The position numbers were made by a program, and so were the translations under genes. 33,540 nt of DNA, from assembly GCA_946545645.1 (NCBI GenBank), contig CAMNNQ010000202.1, forward strand, positions 1 through 33,540, written 5' to 3'. Shown here piece after piece: positions 15,165-23,581 of the stretch (position 1 is its first letter; each line of letters opens with the position of its first letter). Origin of the DNA: an uncultured Clostridia bacterium (GTDB lineage Bacteria; Bacillota; Clostridia; Oscillospirales; Ruminococcaceae). Below the pieces are notes generated by a model. It did not search any database, was not told where the DNA came from, and saw only the letters and a program-made list of their open reading frames with translations.

Positions 15165-16351
15165 CAAACCAGAAAGGACGCTTCGGCATCCATGGCGGTC
15201 AGTATATACCAGAGACACTGATGAACGCTGTCATCGAGCTGGAGCAGGCTTATGAGCATTATAAGAACGACCCGGATTTTCAGAGGGAGCTCTCCGATCT
15301 GCTGGCAAACTACGCCGGGAGACCCTCTCTGCTCTATTACGCCGAGAAGCTGACAAATACTCTGGGCGGCGCAAAGATATATCTGAAGCGCGAGGATCTT
15401 AACCACACAGGCTCCCACAAGATCAACAACGTCCTCGGGCAGGCGCTGCTGGCCAAAAAGATGGGCAAGACCCGCCTTATCGCAGAGACCGGGGCTGGTC
15501 AGCACGGTGTCGCCACAGCTACAGCTGCGGCGCTGCTGGGTATGGAATGTGTCGTATTCATGGGCGAGGAGGACACCAAAAGGCAGGCGCTGAACGTTTA
15601 CCGTATGAAGCTGCTGGGCTCAAAGGTCGTTCCCGTTACAAGCGGGACAGCGACCCTTAAAGATGCTGTCTCCGAAGCTATGAGAGAGTGGACATCCCGT
15701 ATCGACGATACCCATTACTGCCTGGGCTCTGTTATGGGCCCGCACCCCTTCCCGACTATCGTCCGGGATTTCCAGGCTGTCATCTCCAAGGAAGCCAGAG
15801 AACAGATACTGGAATACGAGGGCAGGCTGCCGGATGCAGTTATCGCCTGTGTCGGCGGAGGCTCAAACGCTATCGGCAGCTTCTATAACTTCATCAACGA
15901 CAAGGATGTCCGTCTCATCGGATGCGAGGCCGCCGGCAGGGGGATAGACACCTTCGAGACAGCCGCGACCGTCAACACCGGCAGGCTCGGCATCTTCCAC
16001 GGGATGAAGAGCTATTTCTGTCAGGACGAATACGGCCAGATAGCTCCGGTCTATTCTATCTCCGCCGGGCTCGACTACCCCGGCATCGGCCCGGAGCACG
16101 CCCATCTGCACGATATCGGCAGAGCCGAATATGTCCCTGTCACAGACGACGAAGCCGTAGATGCCTTTGAGTTCCTCTCCAGGACAGAGGGCATCATCCC
16201 GGCGATAGAATCTGCCCACGCCGTCGCTCACGCGATGAAGATAGCCCCGGAAATGGGGAAGGACAAGATCATAATAGTCACGATCTCCGGCCGCGGCGAC
16301 AAGGACTGCGCCGCTATCGCCAGATACAGAGGGGAGGATATCTATGAGTAA
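15161..16351 (+). CDS. trpB: Tryptophan synthase beta chain
   Basis: PLP enzyme of 396 residues joining indole and serine. The PLP lysine lies in [20 protein letters not shown], the catalytic Glu in [20 protein letters not shown], and the phosphate loop is GGGSNAIG. The N-terminus ([16 protein letters not shown]) is that of the classical TrpB1 type that pairs with TrpA. It is followed by trpA with an 8-base overlap, consistent with equimolar expression of the complex. Confidence 0.97.
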   Translation: MTNQKGRFGIHGGQYIPETLMNAVIELEQAYEHYKNDPDFQRELSDLLANYAGRPSLLYYAEKLTNTLGGAKIYLKREDLNHTGSHKINNVLGQALLAKKMGKTRLIAETGAGQHGVATATAAALLGMECVVFMGEEDTKRQALNVYRMKLLGSKVVPVTSGTATLKDAVSEAMREWTSRIDDTHYCLGSVMGPHPFPTIVRDFQAVISKEAREQILEYEGRLPDAVIACVGGGSNAIGSFYNFINDKDVRLIGCEAAGRGIDTFETAATVNTGRLGIFHGMKSYFCQDEYGQIAPVYSISAGLDYPGIGPEHAHLHDIGRAEYVPVTDDEAVDAFEFLSRTEGIIPAIESAHAVAHAMKIAPEMGKDKIIIVTISGRGDKDCAAIARYRGEDIYE

Positions 16352-17114
16352 GATCAGAGAGGCTTTTGCCGGGGGCAAGGCGTTTATCCCCTTTATCACC
16401 TGCGGAGACCCGGATCTTGAAACGACAGGCAGGATAGTCAGAGAAATGGCCGCAAACGGTGCCGATCTTATCGAGCTGGGCATACCTTTCTCCGACCCGA
16501 CAGCCGAAGGCCCTGTTATCCAGGGGGCAAACATCCGCGCCCTTTCCGGCGGCGTTACGACAGACAGGATCTTCGCCTTCGTCGAAGAGCTCAGAAAGGA
16601 TGTAAGCACCCCTATGGTGTTTATGACCTATGCCAATGTGGTCTATTCCTACGGCGCGGAAAAGTTCATAAGCACCTGCCGGCGGATCGGCATCGACGGC
16701 ATCATCCTCCCCGACCTGCCCTTTGAGGAAAAGGACGAGTTCCTGCCTGTATGCAGAGAATACGGAGTAGACCTTATCTCCCTTATCGCTCCCACCTCCG
16801 CCGACAGGATCGCTATGATCGCCAAAGAAGCGGACGGCTTTATCTACATCGTCTCTTCTCTGGGAGTTACCGGTGTCCGCTCAAAGATAACGACAGATAT
16901 TTCCGCGCTGGTAAAGGTGATCCGCGAGAACACGGATATTCCCTGCGCTGTAGGCTTCGGCATCTCGACCCCGGAGCAGGCGGCGGAGATGTCGCGTTAC
17001 GCTGACGGTGTCATCGTCGGCTCCGCGATCGTAAGACAGATAGCGGAATACGGCAGAGATTCAGCCGGACCTGTTGGAGAGTATGTAAGAAAAATGAAGG
17101 CCGCCCTGAAATGA
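16344..17114 (+). CDS. trpA: Tryptophan synthase alpha chain
   Basis: TIM barrel of 256 residues that releases indole to TrpB. The catalytic Glu and Asp are seen in [29 protein letters not shown] opens the barrel, and [17 protein letters not shown] and the VIVGSAIVR phosphate segment follow. It completes the seven-gene chorismate-to-Trp set in the order E-G-D-C-F-B-A. Confidence 0.97.
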   Translation: MSKIREAFAGGKAFIPFITCGDPDLETTGRIVREMAANGADLIELGIPFSDPTAEGPVIQGANIRALSGGVTTDRIFAFVEELRKDVSTPMVFMTYANVVYSYGAEKFISTCRRIGIDGIILPDLPFEEKDEFLPVCREYGVDLISLIAPTSADRIAMIAKEADGFIYIVSSLGVTGVRSKITTDISALVKVIRENTDIPCAVGFGISTPEQAAEMSRYADGVIVGSAIVRQIAEYGRDSAGPVGEYVRKMKAALK

Positions 17115-17153
17115 CGGGCTGTCTCCGGGTGCGGCCGGAAGGAGGGCTATTTA

Positions 17154-17669
17154 ATGCAGAAGGCTAAGAAAACAGATCTTATTAGGCTCGTTTTAAGCGG
17201 GCTGTGGGCGGCGATCGTCACAGTCGCCACAATAGTCATCGCCATACCGACCCCGACCAGGGGCTATGTCAATCTGGGAGACTGCTTTGTAGATCTCGGA
17301 GCCCTGATCCTTGGCGGCCCCTGGGGAGCGGCGGCTGCGGCTGTGGGCTCTGCTATAGCCGACCTTGCCGCAGGCTACAGTATCTACGCTCCGGCGTCCT
17401 TCATCATCAAAGGGCTTATGGCGCTGGTCTCCTTCGGGGTCTTTAAGGCGCTCTCCGGGAAAAAGTCCGCCCCTGTCCTCGGTGCGCTGGCAGCAGAGCT
17501 GGTCATGCTCGCGGGATACTTCTTCTTTGAATCAGCGATCTACGGCTCCTTTGCAGCGGCGGCTCCCGGGCTGCTGCCCAATGCTTTCCAGGGCGCCGCA
17601 GGCGTTGTCGGAGCGTCGGCGCTGTATGCCGCCTTCGGAAGCCGGATAAAGACCCCTTGGAAGCGCTGA
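17154..17669 (+). CDS. ECF-type transporter substrate-binding (S) component
   Basis: 171 residues, nearly all hydrophobic, with five to six predicted membrane helices. The loop GYVNLGDCFVDLGALILGGPWGA followed by AIADLAAGYSIYAPASFIIKG is the pattern of ECF transporter S components (first loop GxVNLGD, Asp-rich second helix, then a helix facing the energising module). AAGGAGGG precedes ATG, 39 bases after trpA with no terminator in between, so it should be co-regulated by the Trp T-box. The energising ATPases and EcfT are not nearby, as in group II ECF systems that share a module. Substrate inferred as Trp or a precursor from context only. Confidence 0.8.
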   Translation: MQKAKKTDLIRLVLSGLWAAIVTVATIVIAIPTPTRGYVNLGDCFVDLGALILGGPWGAAAAAVGSAIADLAAGYSIYAPASFIIKGLMALVSFGVFKALSGKKSAPVLGALAAELVMLAGYFFFESAIYGSFAAAAPGLLPNAFQGAAGVVGASALYAAFGSRIKTPWKR

Positions 17670-17744
17670 GATATAAAAATAGACGAAACCTCTGCGGACA
17701 GCATACCATTTTCTGACTTTTTACCTGAAATTGCAAGAAAGTTA

Positions 17745-17773
17745 TTGACAAACAACGGGATCTGATGTAATAT
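17745..17773 (+). promoter_or_regulatory. Promoter of the leader peptide-DAHP synthase unit
   Basis: TTGACA (17745-17750), 17 bases, TAATAT (17768-17773). The start would be near 17780, about 20 bases before the leader-peptide ATG. This separates the DAHP synthase gene from the Trp T-box unit, although no strong terminator is visible after 17669. Confidence 0.85.
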
Positions 17774-17800
17774 ATATAATCATACAAAGGAGAGACCGCT

Positions 17801-17896
17801 ATGATGAACACATCCGCATTCGTCTTTACATACGCATTTTTCGGCTTTAGCTTTTCGGCTGAGGTCTTTTTGCCGTGTGTGGAGCTGTGCGGATAA
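17801..17896 (+). CDS. Phe-rich leader peptide (attenuator)
   Basis: A 31-codon reading frame with its own ribosome site AAAGGAG (17786-17792). Codons 7, 9, 13, 14, 16, 18 and 23 are Phe and codon 11 is Tyr: seven Phe in 17 codons. It ends 20 bases before an intrinsic terminator that precedes the DAHP synthase gene. This is the layout of pheL/pheST-type leader peptides in enterobacteria, where ribosome stalling at Phe codons allows read-through. Its length is far below what a functional enzyme needs. It was found by reading the gap between promoter and gene. Function as attenuator is inference from architecture. Confidence 0.8.
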   Translation: MMNTSAFVFTYAFFGFSFSAEVFLPCVELCG

Positions 17897-17953
17897 TATT
17901 TATCCCGTATAATCAGGCAGCCCGACCGCACCGGCCGGGCTGCTTTTATTTTT
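17872..17953 (+). terminator. Attenuator: terminator with candidate antiterminator
   Basis: Terminator: GCAGCCCG (17917-17924) pairs with CGGGCTGC (17936-17943), then TTTTATTTTT. Candidate antiterminators: GCCG-t-GTGTGG (17872-17882, codons 24-28) can pair with CCGCACCGGC (17926-17935) in the terminator loop, and TCGGCTG (17855-17861) can pair with the 5' terminator arm with one bulge. A ribosome reaching the stop codon would cover the first site, and one stalled at the earlier Phe codons would leave it free. GGATAA/TTATCC (17891-17904) forms a further small stem at the stop codon. Confidence 0.75.
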
Positions 17954-17965
17954 GGAGGTATAGCT

Positions 17966-18976
17966 ATGATAATCATCGTCAAAGACAAAGCAACGGAAAA
18001 ACAGGTAAATGAGCTTATGGAATGGCTCTCGGGCTTCAACGTCAGGACAAATCTGGTAACGGGCGTACATTCCAGGATAATCGGCCTCATCGGAGACACG
18101 ACCTCCATAGATGTCGATTCGGTCAAGGCACGAGAGGCTGTCGAGGCTGTAAAGCGTGTTCAGGAGCCGTATAAGAACGCCAACCGCCGCTTCCATCCGG
18201 ACGATACGGTCATAGAGGTCGGCGGGAAGCGCATCGGCGGCGGGAGCCTTGCCGTCATCGCTGGGCCCTGCTCTGTCGAGACAGAGGACAGGCTCATGCA
18301 GACAGCTATCGCGGTCAAGGAAGCCGGAGCGGATTTCCTCCGGGGCGGAGCCTTCAAGCCCAGAACATCTCCCTATGCCTTTCAGGGGCTCGGCAGAGAG
18401 GGGATCGAGCTGCTGATACAGGCGCGCAAGGAGACCGGCCTCCCCATAGTAACAGAGATCATGGATCTTTCCGATCTGGATCTCTTCGCTGATGTGGATA
18501 TAGTACAGGTCGGCGCAAGAAATATGCAGAATTTCACCCTTCTCAAGGCCCTCGGGCGCTGCGACAAGCCTGTTCTTCTGAAAAGAGGGCTCTCCGCTAC
18601 TCTCCAGGAGCTGCTGATGAGCGCCGAGTATATCATGTCTGAAGGCAACAGCAAGGTCATCCTCTGCGAAAGAGGCATCCGCACCTATGAGCCCGAGACG
18701 AGAAACACTCTTGACATCTCGGCTGTCCCGCTGCTGCGGCAGAAGACACATCTCCCCATAGTCATCGACCCGAGCCACGCCACCGGCCTCAGCTCGCTGG
18801 TAGAGCCCATGTCTCTGGCCGCCGTAACTGCCGGAGCCGACGCTCTGGAGATAGAAGTACACATAGACCCTAAGAGCGCCTGGAGCGACGGTGCCCAGTC
18901 CCTTACCCCGGAGCAGTTCAGAGCCTCTATGAAAAAGATAAGAGCGCTGGAGAGCTTCGTCAGAAACGAGCTCTGA
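17966..18976 (+). CDS. aroF: 3-deoxy-7-phosphoheptulonate (DAHP) synthase, type I-beta
   Basis: Condenses PEP and erythrose-4-phosphate at the entry of the shikimate pathway. 336 residues: an N-terminal ferredoxin-like regulatory domain (about 1-70, [17 protein letters not shown]), as in Thermotoga-type enzymes where it mediates inhibition by Tyr/Phe, then the KDO8P/DAHP barrel. Motifs: [61 protein letters not shown] and [14 protein letters not shown] precedes the ATG. It sits directly behind a Phe-rich leader peptide and terminator, suggesting expression control by Phe supply in addition to feedback inhibition. Confidence 0.96.
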   Translation: MIIIVKDKATEKQVNELMEWLSGFNVRTNLVTGVHSRIIGLIGDTTSIDVDSVKAREAVEAVKRVQEPYKNANRRFHPDDTVIEVGGKRIGGGSLAVIAGPCSVETEDRLMQTAIAVKEAGADFLRGGAFKPRTSPYAFQGLGREGIELLIQARKETGLPIVTEIMDLSDLDLFADVDIVQVGARNMQNFTLLKALGRCDKPVLLKRGLSATLQELLMSAEYIMSEGNSKVILCERGIRTYEPETRNTLDISAVPLLRQKTHLPIVIDPSHATGLSSLVEPMSLAAVTAGADALEIEVHIDPKSAWSDGAQSLTPEQFRASMKKIRALESFVRNEL

Positions 18977-19025
18977 GCGCTCCGAAAGATATCTGTATAA
19001 ACAGAAGCGGATAGGCCGTATGATA

Positions 19026-19925
19026 TCAGCCGAGCTGCTTCATCAGCTCTTCGATCTTTTCTCTTTCGGCAAGGCCGTCGGAGAAGGCAGTCGCACCGCC
19101 GGCAGCTGTCCCCAGCTTCAGAGCGTAGTCGTACCCCCGGCTGAGCCCGGCCATAAAGCCTGCGACCATAGAATCTCCCGCGCCGACAGAGTTCTTTACC
19201 TCGCCCTTGCAAACTCCGCATCTGTGCAGCGCTCCTGTCTCGTCGATCAGGACAGCTCCCCTGGCCGCCATTGAGACCAGAACGTTCTGCGCTCCCATTT
19301 CCCGCAGCCGCCTTGCATAGCTTTCGATCTCGCTGTCTGTTGTCAGCTTTACGCCGAACATCTCCCCCAGCTCATGGTCGTTGGGCTTGATCAGGAAGGG
19401 CTTGTATTTCAGGACATTCAGCAGCAGATCCTTTGAGGCATCGACTACTGCCCGGACGCCTCGCGGGGAGAGCCTTGCAAGTATCTGCTCATAGATATCC
19501 GAAGGCAGGCTGGAAGGAATGCTCCCGGCAAGGATCACAGTATCCCCCTTCTCCAGCTTATCCAGCTTGCCGAAAAGCTCTTCAAGGGATTCCCTGCCGA
19601 TATCCGGACCCTGACAGTTTATCTCTGTCTCCTCGGCGGATCTTATCTTGACATTTATCCTTGTGCTGCCCTTGGGGAGCCTGATGAAATCAGAGATTAT
19701 CCCCTGCCTTGCTACCCCTTCCTCGACAGCGCGGCCGGTAAAGCCCGCTGTAAATCCCAGCGCAACAGAGTCTGTCCCCAGCTCCTTCAGCACGGCAGAG
19801 ACGTTTATACCCTTGCCTCCGACAAACATCTGCTCAGAGGATGATCTGTTGACTGTTCCGGGAATAAGCTCTCCCATGCTGACTACATAGTCAATGGCAG
19901 GATTGAATGTTACTGTATAGATCAT
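19026..19925 (-). CDS. fruK: PfkB-family sugar-phosphate kinase, likely 1-phosphofructokinase
   Basis: 299 residues of the ribokinase/PfkB family, closest in pattern to 1-phosphofructokinase (FruK/LacC/PfkB): MIYTVTFNPAIDYVV at the start, VGGKGINVSAVLKELG, the Lys/Asn motif LIKPNDHELGEMFG, and the catalytic signature KNSVGAGDSMVAGFMAG with the base Asp. Would make fructose-1,6-bisphosphate from fructose-1-phosphate; tagatose-6-phosphate or 6-phosphofructo kinase activity cannot be excluded. No fructose PTS gene is nearby, unlike classical fru operons. Clear site GGAGG before ATG, 12 bases after the preceding gene, so likely co-transcribed with it. Confidence 0.88.
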   Translation of the reverse strand: MIYTVTFNPAIDYVVSMGELIPGTVNRSSSEQMFVGGKGINVSAVLKELGTDSVALGFTAGFTGRAVEEGVARQGIISDFIRLPKGSTRINVKIRSAEETEINCQGPDIGRESLEELFGKLDKLEKGDTVILAGSIPSSLPSDIYEQILARLSPRGVRAVVDASKDLLLNVLKYKPFLIKPNDHELGEMFGVKLTTDSEIESYARRLREMGAQNVLVSMAARGAVLIDETGALHRCGVCKGEVKNSVGAGDSMVAGFMAGLSRGYDYALKLGTAAGGATAFSDGLAEREKIEELMKQLG

Positions 19926-19937
19926 AAGTTTTCCTCC

Positions 19938-20828
19938 TCAGTATACTGTCGTCATTTGCAGCTCTATGTTGAAGAACCCACCGCTGAGACTTTCCGGCAG
20001 GAGCCTTCCGCTCTCGACGGCGATCTCTCTGCCCCCTTCCAGCAGGAAGGTCAGCCGCTTATTATCCCGCAGAGAGCAGCCGTTATCCGGCAGCCCGCTC
20101 CAGAGAAGTATCCCGGAAGTGTCTATCCCTCTCCTGAGCTTCTCAGCTTCTTCTGCGGGGAGAGGCTTGCTGCTCTCATAGACCGTTGGGTCGTCAAAGC
20201 GGCGGCGCTTGCGGTTTATAGCTGTCCCGTCCGGGAGGAAGGTCAGCACAGCCTCGGTAAAGCCGCCGTTTTCGCGCTCTTCATTGAAGCGTATCTCCTT
20301 TACTTCGGATGCTTCGGGAGCTTCGACGCGCTCTCCGGCCAGCGCCTCCGAAAAGGACCCGGCTATCCTTTCGGCGGTATCGTATATCAGGACAGGAGCC
20401 TGGTTATCGGAGATGCTTATCCTCTCTCCGCTGTCATAAGCGATCTCAATGCTGCCGCCGAAGTCCTCCGGGAGGCCGTTGGTATAGGAATGAAAGCCAT
20501 TTCTTCCGGCGAGGCCCCATTCCCGGACAAGTCCGGACAGCTTCGGGAGGATATCCCCTTTGATGACGGCGAAGTCCGTCCTGCTGCCGGAGCTTGCGAA
20601 GGTCTCCAGAAAGATAAATGTCCCCTCAGAGGCAGGGGCTGCAAAGGCGGAGATACGGTCGAAGCGCTTTTCTCTGTCTGTGACCGCCCAGCCCAGGGCG
20701 GAGTGTGCCTTGAAGGATATTATCCTTTCGGAAACTATCTCCTTAGGCAGCGATTCGTCAACATAGGAATCTGTTCCGCCGCAGCAGCCGGGGTCGCTTC
20801 TGTGTATGACTCTGATCTTGTCGTTCAT
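19938..20828 (-). CDS. Protein of unknown function
   Basis: 296 residues, soluble, no signal peptide or membrane segment. The start is supported by AAAGGAG before ATG 20828. Mixed alpha/beta composition with many charged residues; a short Cys-Cys-Gly-Gly near the N-terminus (SDPGCCGGTDSY) is the only obvious motif. The pattern EIVSERIISFKAH in the N-terminal part and VKEIRFNEERENGG later, each with a FL-P-G type strand pair, hints at two related halves but this is weak. I do not recognise a family. It sits directly upstream of the PfkB-type kinase gene on the same strand, 12 bases apart, so a metabolic link is possible but not shown. Confidence 0.7.
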   Translation of the reverse strand: MNDKIRVIHRSDPGCCGGTDSYVDESLPKEIVSERIISFKAHSALGWAVTDREKRFDRISAFAAPASEGTFIFLETFASSGSRTDFAVIKGDILPKLSGLVREWGLAGRNGFHSYTNGLPEDFGGSIEIAYDSGERISISDNQAPVLIYDTAERIAGSFSEALAGERVEAPEASEVKEIRFNEERENGGFTEAVLTFLPDGTAINRKRRRFDDPTVYESSKPLPAEEAEKLRRGIDTSGILLWSGLPDNGCSLRDNKRLTFLLEGGREIAVESGRLLPESLSGGFFNIELQMTTVY

Positions 20829-20889
20829 AGCTTATGCTCCTTTGATCTGTGACCTGCTGCCCTTGCAGGAGGCCGATGATCTTTAAACA

Positions 20890-20924
20890 GCCCGGAAAGC
20901 AGCTTTGCTCTCCGGGCATTTTTT
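20890..20924 (+). terminator. Hairpin with plus-strand T-run
   Basis: GCCCGGA (20890-20896) pairs with TCCGGGC (20911-20917), with AGC/GCT extending inside, then ATTTTTT on the plus strand. It overlaps the stop codon of the PASTA protein gene. On the minus strand, the direction of the flanking genes, it is followed only by TGTTTAAAG, so termination of that operon would be weak. It is well formed as a plus-strand terminator although no plus-strand gene precedes it. Confidence 0.55.
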
Positions 20925-23559
20925 ATGTTACAGTTACTGTGCAGTTCCTTTCGATGCCGCCGTAGCTTATGGTTATCGTCACCTCTCCGGCCTTGAGGCC
21001 CTTGAAGGTCATATCGAGAGTCTGCTTGTCGATATAGGTCGGCTCTATTATTCCCTGCTCCGAAAGGTCATAGTTCACCGCTACAAGATCCCTGATGTTC
21101 TGACATCTTATGACGAGGGTAAACTCTCCGCCGACAGGTATCTCCGCCTTTCCGGGAGAAAGTGATATATCGCAGGCGTGTGCATCGTCAACGAGAATGA
21201 CCGTTATCTCCGAGCCCTTTCGGGCGGCGGCTCCTGCGGCAGGAGACTGCGCTCCCACCCTGCCCTCGGAGAGCTGCTCGCTGCCGACAAAGACCTTTAA
21301 TCCGAAGCCTGCCTTTGCCAGCTTTTCGGCTGCTTCATCTTTCGTAAGCCCAAGCAGCGCCGGGACTTTTTCCAGCTCGTCTTTGGTGCTGACAGTTATG
21401 ACCGCCGGCTCTCCCTTGGAGACAGTCTTGCCCGGAGCTATGCTCTGAGCGGAAACAGAGCCCTCCGGCTTTGAACTGTCCTCCCCTCCGTAGACGATCT
21501 TTGGGGATATGCCCGCATCTGTCAGCTTCTTTACAGCCTCCTCCGGGCTCAGCCCGGTGACATCCGGCATTACAGCCTCTGCCCTGCCTTTGCTTACAGT
21601 CAGGATGACCTTATCGCCTTCAGCGGCTTCCTTTCCCGCTTCCGGCTGCTGCGAAGCTACCAGCCCTTCCGCGACGAGGTCGCTGGGCTCCTCTCTGATC
21701 TCCGCCGTAAGGCCGAGGCCTGACAGCAGCTTCTCGGCATCGCTCCGGGTCAGGAATGTAAGATCCGGGAGAGAGATCCCCTTATGCGTTGTTGAGACCA
21801 GTAGCTTTACGGGGAGAGTGTTTTTCTGCTCTGTCCCTGCGGGGGGATCCTGCTCTGTGACTGTTCCCTCCGGCCTGCTGTCGTCAAAGACACGCTTGAC
21901 TACCGCGACGGGTATCCCCAGCTTTCCTGCCTCGGCCGCGGCTTCCTCATAGCTCCTGCCGACAAAGTCCGGGATCTTTACTGTTTTTTCCTCCGGCTTG
22001 GCCGAAGGGTCGCAGCCCAGCGAAATGACTATCTCCGGCTCATCGTCTTTCCTGACCGGCTGATACGGCGGGATGCTCTGGCTTATGACACACCCTGCGG
22101 CGACGCTGCTGTCGTAAGCCTCCTTCCCGGTATAGCCTATATCAAGTGCGTCAAGGAGCTCACAGGCGGTCTGGGAATCGAGGCCGATAAGGTTCGGCAT
22201 CATAGCCGTCCGGCTCCCGACGCTGACCGACACTCCGACGACTGTATTGCGTTCTGTAAGGCTCCCCGGCTCAAGGCTCTGGCTGAGAACGGTATCCGGG
22301 CTGACCTCATCGTCGGTGACACGCTCTGTGATCTCGATGAGCAGCCCTGCTCTTCCAAGAGTATTGGCAGCGTTCATCGTATCCAGCTTGACGACATCGG
22401 GGACTATCGCCAGCTCCGGGTCCAGAGTCTCGCTGGTAACGATGATCTTCTCAGGATCCTTTGGGGCGCGGTTCTTCATTATTACCATAACGGCTCCGCC
22501 TGCGATAAGCGCCGCGCAGACAGCAGGTATAGCTATCTTCGCCCACATTGGCAGACTGGGGCCTTTCTTAGACATCACCGTTACTTTCTTCTCGCCGGAG
22601 AGCTCCTTGATGAAATTGTCCATATCTGCTGTCCGGAAAGCGCTGTCAACATAAGAGGCGTTCCTGAGGGCTGCCTCCTTGCTGCTGTCCAGCTTGACGC
22701 GGTAGGCGCTGAGCATTTTCAGCCTGTCCTTGTGGGTCTTCTCGTAATAGGCGTCTCTGTCAGCGGCCTCCGGCAGAGGGACACCCATCATCCTGTGCAT
22801 GATGACCGCTGCGGAATAGACATCGTTGGCGGGAAGCTGAGAGGGGGAATCCGCAGCTTTCAGCCGCTCGTAGGAAAAATACTTCTGCCTGTCCTTCTGG
22901 GTTATATCGCTGCGGTCGTCGGTAGCGTTGAAGAGTATGTTTTCGAGATATGAATTCAGGAAAAGGCTGCCGTCGTCCAGCACCAGGAGATCGTAGGGCG
23001 AGAAGCCCCCGATGACAAATCCGCTCTCATGGAGAGTGTCTATGGACCGGAGTATGGGGAGGAACATCTTCTCTGTCATCTGCGGAGAAACAGCGCCGTT
23101 TTTTTCGATATACTCGGAGAGCGGCCTGCCCTCAACATATTCTGTTACGACATAGGTAGTATTGTTCTTCTCGAAGATCTCGTATACATCCGCGACATTT
23201 TCCGGGAGGTGGAGCTGCCCCAGGAGCTGTGCTTTCTTTGCAAAGCGCTCCATATACTTATAGAATTCCTTTTCTTTGAGTACGGTCAGGGCGGAGTCTC
23301 CGATATTCCGGGCGGCGAAGCGTGTCGGGCTGTATTCGTAGATCGTGACCTTCCTGTCGGTCAGCGCATCCCAGCCGATATACTTGACGAACCAGCCGTC
23401 GATATTCAGCGGCATCCCGACGATATATCTGTCTCCGAGTATCTGCCCCGGCTCGATACATCTGGTATTGAAAGGCTGTGTCCCCTCCACGAAGCCGCAC
23501 TCGGGGCAGACCTTGAGCCCGTCGTCGTACTGCTCCATACATCTCATACAAAATCTCAT
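20923..23559 (-). CDS. Membrane pseudokinase with zinc ribbon and six PASTA repeats
   Basis: 878 residues. A Cys4 zinc ribbon (C4, C7, C18, C21) leads to a kinase-like domain (about 40-320). Against the neighbouring kinase all catalytic sites are lost: Gly-loop replaced by NIDGWF, VAIK Lys by Tyr74 (VTIYEY), HRD by Gly-Gly-Phe (184-186), the Mg-binding Asn by Asp190, DFG by Asn-Ser-Tyr (202-204). A membrane helix (339-361) separates it from six PASTA repeats (about 380-790, each opening P-(D/N/A)-x-x-x-x-(T/S)), the usual peptidoglycan-binding modules of PrkC/StkP kinases, and a C-terminal Ig-like beta domain (about 792-878). Likely an envelope sensor that signals by binding, not by phosphorylating. 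Last gene of the secretion cluster, 22 bases after the active kinase gene. Confidence 0.88.
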   Translation of the reverse strand: MRFCMRCMEQYDDGLKVCPECGFVEGTQPFNTRCIEPGQILGDRYIVGMPLNIDGWFVKYIGWDALTDRKVTIYEYSPTRFAARNIGDSALTVLKEKEFYKYMERFAKKAQLLGQLHLPENVADVYEIFEKNNTTYVVTEYVEGRPLSEYIEKNGAVSPQMTEKMFLPILRSIDTLHESGFVIGGFSPYDLLVLDDGSLFLNSYLENILFNATDDRSDITQKDRQKYFSYERLKAADSPSQLPANDVYSAAVIMHRMMGVPLPEAADRDAYYEKTHKDRLKMLSAYRVKLDSSKEAALRNASYVDSAFRTADMDNFIKELSGEKKVTVMSKKGPSLPMWAKIAIPAVCAALIAGGAVMVIMKNRAPKDPEKIIVTSETLDPELAIVPDVVKLDTMNAANTLGRAGLLIEITERVTDDEVSPDTVLSQSLEPGSLTERNTVVGVSVSVGSRTAMMPNLIGLDSQTACELLDALDIGYTGKEAYDSSVAAGCVISQSIPPYQPVRKDDEPEIVISLGCDPSAKPEEKTVKIPDFVGRSYEEAAAEAGKLGIPVAVVKRVFDDSRPEGTVTEQDPPAGTEQKNTLPVKLLVSTTHKGISLPDLTFLTRSDAEKLLSGLGLTAEIREEPSDLVAEGLVASQQPEAGKEAAEGDKVILTVSKGRAEAVMPDVTGLSPEEAVKKLTDAGISPKIVYGGEDSSKPEGSVSAQSIAPGKTVSKGEPAVITVSTKDELEKVPALLGLTKDEAAEKLAKAGFGLKVFVGSEQLSEGRVGAQSPAAGAAARKGSEITVILVDDAHACDISLSPGKAEIPVGGEFTLVIRCQNIRDLVAVNYDLSEQGIIEPTYIDKQTLDMTFKGLKAGEVTITISYGGIERNCTVTVT

Positions 23560-23581
23560 TTTATCCCCTCACTTATGCAGA

